From Lacihabitans sp. LS3-19 (GTDB taxonomy: Bacteria > Bacteroidota > Bacteroidia > Cytophagales > Spirosomataceae), in the NCBI RefSeq assembly GCF_024343575.1, contig NZ_RJUA01000130.1, positions 2,217-66,216 on the forward strand: a stretch of DNA of 64,000 nucleotides. The letters run 5' to 3'. How positions within the stretch are numbered: position 1 is the stretch's first letter; the number at the start of each line of letters is the position of its first letter. The translations under genes and the position numbers were made by a program. Shown one piece after another: positions 62,389-64,000 of this stretch. Under the pieces are notes generated by a model that made no database searches, was not told the DNA's origin, and saw nothing but the letters and a program-made list of their open reading frames with translations.

Positions 62389-62862
62389 ATGTTTTATAGA
62401 TTTCAAGTTTTCGTTTTTTTGCTTTTTGTATCTGTAGTTTCTCAAGGACAAGATTTTAAAAGTTTTGTTTTGAATAAAAAATGGATTCTTGTAACTGAAA
62501 AAGTAGATACAGCCAAAACGCTAAAGTTTGTAGCGTACGATAAAGCTAAAATAAGCCTAAATACTATGATTTGGGATTTTCAGTCAAATGGTAGACTAGA
62601 ATATGATTATCAATCGGACGAAGATATTGATGCATGTTTAGGCGTTGATTTCTTGGACTTGGATGTAGATGTATGCACTTGGCGGTATAATCCCTCAACT
62701 CAGACTTTACAGATGACATTGAAAGGTGGTTTTGCTAGTATTGATGATTTCATATTGAAAAATGAATATACATTTTCAAATTCTTTGGATGAGTATGAAA
62801 TGCCACAGTTTGAACTTTCCTTAAAAAGGAAGATTTTTTTTAAAGACTTAACCAAAAACTAA
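62389..62862 (+). CDS. Hypothetical secreted protein
   Basis: A 157-residue exported protein (signal 1-21, ending VVSQGQ) with a beta-rich mature part: FVLNKKWILVTEKVDTAKT, IWDFQSNGRLEYDYQSDEDI, and two cysteines (ACLG and CTWRY) that could form a disulfide. It resembles lipocalin-like small proteins but I do not name a family. It is 3 bases after the LolC/E-like gene and ends 1 base before the M1 gene, so the four genes rbfA to M1 probably form an operon. Confidence 0.65.
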   Translation: MFYRFQVFVFLLFVSVVSQGQDFKSFVLNKKWILVTEKVDTAKTLKFVAYDKAKISLNTMIWDFQSNGRLEYDYQSDEDIDACLGVDFLDLDVDVCTWRYNPSTQTLQMTLKGGFASIDDFILKNEYTFSNSLDEYEMPQFELSLKRKIFFKDLTKN

Positions 62863-62863
62863 A

Positions 62864-64000
62864 ATGAAAAAAGGCCTATTAGGGGTTTTTGTTTTTTGCT
62901 TTTCTTTTGCGTATGCACAAATCCAAAAATCCAATGATTTGGTTTTTGATTTGATTCATACGGAACTAAACCTGAAGCCATCCTGGAATGACCAAACGTT
63001 GAATGGTAAGGCAGTTCTGACATTAAAGCCTCATTTTTATGAACAGGATAAATTAGTTTTGAATGCCAAGGGTTTTATTATTCAGTCTATAAAAGTAAAT
63101 GCTACAAATTCTGAATATGTTTATGATAATGAGTTGATTACGATAAGTTTAAATAAGAAGTATTCAAGAAAAGACACTTTGAAAATAAGTATTGAATACA
63201 CAGCTCAACCCGAAAAAATAAAAGCTTCAGGTTCGGATGCTATTTTGAGCGATAAAGGATTGTATTTTATTAATCCTAAAAACGAAAAGAGTGGCTTACC
63301 GCAACAATTTTGGACACAAGGCGAAACACAAGCAAATAGCTGCTGGTTTCCAACTATAGACAGTCCAAATCAAAAACATACGCAGGATATTTATTTAAAC
63401 ATTGAGAGTGATTTTACAACACTATCAAACGGACTCTTGGTAGATACCAAAACTTTGAATAATGGCACCAAAATAGATCACTGGCAACAGAAAGAGCCAC
63501 ACGCGGTTTATTTAACAATGATAGCGGCTGGAAATTTTAAGAAAGTAGTAGATTCTACTTTTAAGCGTTTTGAAGTGAGTTATTTCGTTGAGCCAGAATA
63601 TGAAAAATATGCCTACGGGATTTTTGGTAGAACACCAGAAATGATAAAGTTTTACGAAGATATTCTAGGCGTCAAATATCAATGGGATAAATATGCTCAA
63701 ATACCTGTAAGGAAATATGTTTCAGGTGCTATGGAAAATACCACAGCTACGGTGCATTCCAAAACTGTTCTAAAAAACAATAATCAGCTAATCGATGGAA
63801 ATGATGATGGCGTTATTGCACATGAATTGTTTCATCATTGGTTTGGCGATTTGGTAACTTGTGAGTCATGGTCTCAGCTGCCTCTAAATGAATCTTTTGC
63901 CAATTATTCTGAGTTTTTGTGGGCGACACATAAATACGGAAAAGATGAAGGTGATAATGTGTATTTGAATGCTTTACAAGAATATTTGTATGAAGCTTCT
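62864..64000 (+). CDS. M1-family aminopeptidase N-like, cut by the window edge
   Basis: The first 379 residues are in view, and the frame runs off the right edge. It has a signal peptide (residues 1-19, ending AYAQ), the M1 N-terminal beta domain, the GAMEN exopeptidase motif at 288-292, the zinc site HELFH at 320-324 and the third ligand E343 in NESFANYSEF. Unlike the M1 at 22 kb it carries the classic GAMEN loop. It should lack at most a C-terminal helical domain in the window. Probably periplasmic or outer-membrane. Confidence 0.92.
   Translation, partial: MKKGLLGVFVFCFSFAYAQIQKSNDLVFDLIHTELNLKPSWNDQTLNGKAVLTLKPHFYEQDKLVLNAKGFIIQSIKVNATNSEYVYDNELITISLNKKYSRKDTLKISIEYTAQPEKIKASGSDAILSDKGLYFINPKNEKSGLPQQFWTQGETQANSCWFPTIDSPNQKHTQDIYLNIESDFTTLSNGLLVDTKTLNNGTKIDHWQQKEPHAVYLTMIAAGNFKKVVDSTFKRFEVSYFVEPEYEKYAYGIFGRTPEMIKFYEDILGVKYQWDKYAQIPVRKYVSGAMENTTATVHSKTVLKNNNQLIDGNDDGVIAHELFHHWFGDLVTCESWSQLPLNESFANYSEFLWATHKYGKDEGDNVYLNALQEYLYEAS

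Noticed and set aside
1-64000. tRNA, rRNA, CRISPR array, IS element, prophage or integron
   Set aside because: I scanned for tRNA T-loop words, regularly spaced repeats and transposase or integrase motifs and saw none that held up.

Overview
The window is chromosomal DNA from an AT-rich member of the Bacteroidota, most likely order Cytophagales. The evidence is a TonB receptor carrying a CarboxypepD_reg-type N-terminus paired with a DUF4249 lipoprotein, a PorE-like TPR/propeller/OmpA protein, a CotH protein with a type IX secretion (T9SS) C-terminal domain, many short-motif lipoproteins, and promoters of the Bacteroidota form TTG-N17-22-TAnnTTTG. The order-level call is inference. I saw no rRNA, tRNA, CRISPR array, prophage or intact insertion sequence.

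Layout. 1-10 kb: the tail of an unknown gene, a hairpin-bearing direct repeat, pth, the pyrR-aat-TonB receptor-DUF4249 cluster, clpB, and a toxin-antitoxin locus whose ParE/RelE-like toxin carries two in-frame stop codons. 10-20 kb: a 44-residue membrane protein, a secreted TIM-barrel isomerase-like protein, a secreted M12B-like metalloprotease, lipoproteins, a PQQ-type sugar dehydrogenase and a PhyH-like oxygenase. 20-31 kb: a FucP-like sugar transporter, an M1 peptidase, a methyltransferase, a GntP-type permease, a phage-like acyltransferase-domain protein overlapping miaA, a ThuA/propeller-like protein and trxB. 31-46 kb: a second toxin-antitoxin locus (PIN/VapC-like toxin with one in-frame stop), the PorE-like protein, hemJ, CotH, Uma2, a TatD-like/tcdA pair, a VWA lipoprotein, a MobA-like transferase, an LpxL-like acyltransferase, dnaE and rpmI-rplT. 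46-64 kb: a DUF937 protein, a large secreted SASA-domain esterase, dnaK with a candidate sigma-54 promoter and inverted repeat, folE with a PTPS/QueD gene, a GH109-type Gfo/Idh protein, an SDR, glgE, a large membrane protein, rbfA, a LolC/E-type permease and a truncated M1 aminopeptidase.

The genes are mainly housekeeping (translation, chaperones, replication, cofactors) mixed with secreted and outer-membrane functions for using sugars and polymers. The least ordinary points are the two toxin-antitoxin loci with nonsense-disrupted toxins beside intact antitoxins, a GC-rich structured intergenic element before rpmI, the sigma-54-like dnaK control region, an unlisted 44-residue membrane protein, and a shared C-terminal module on two unrelated giant secreted proteins.
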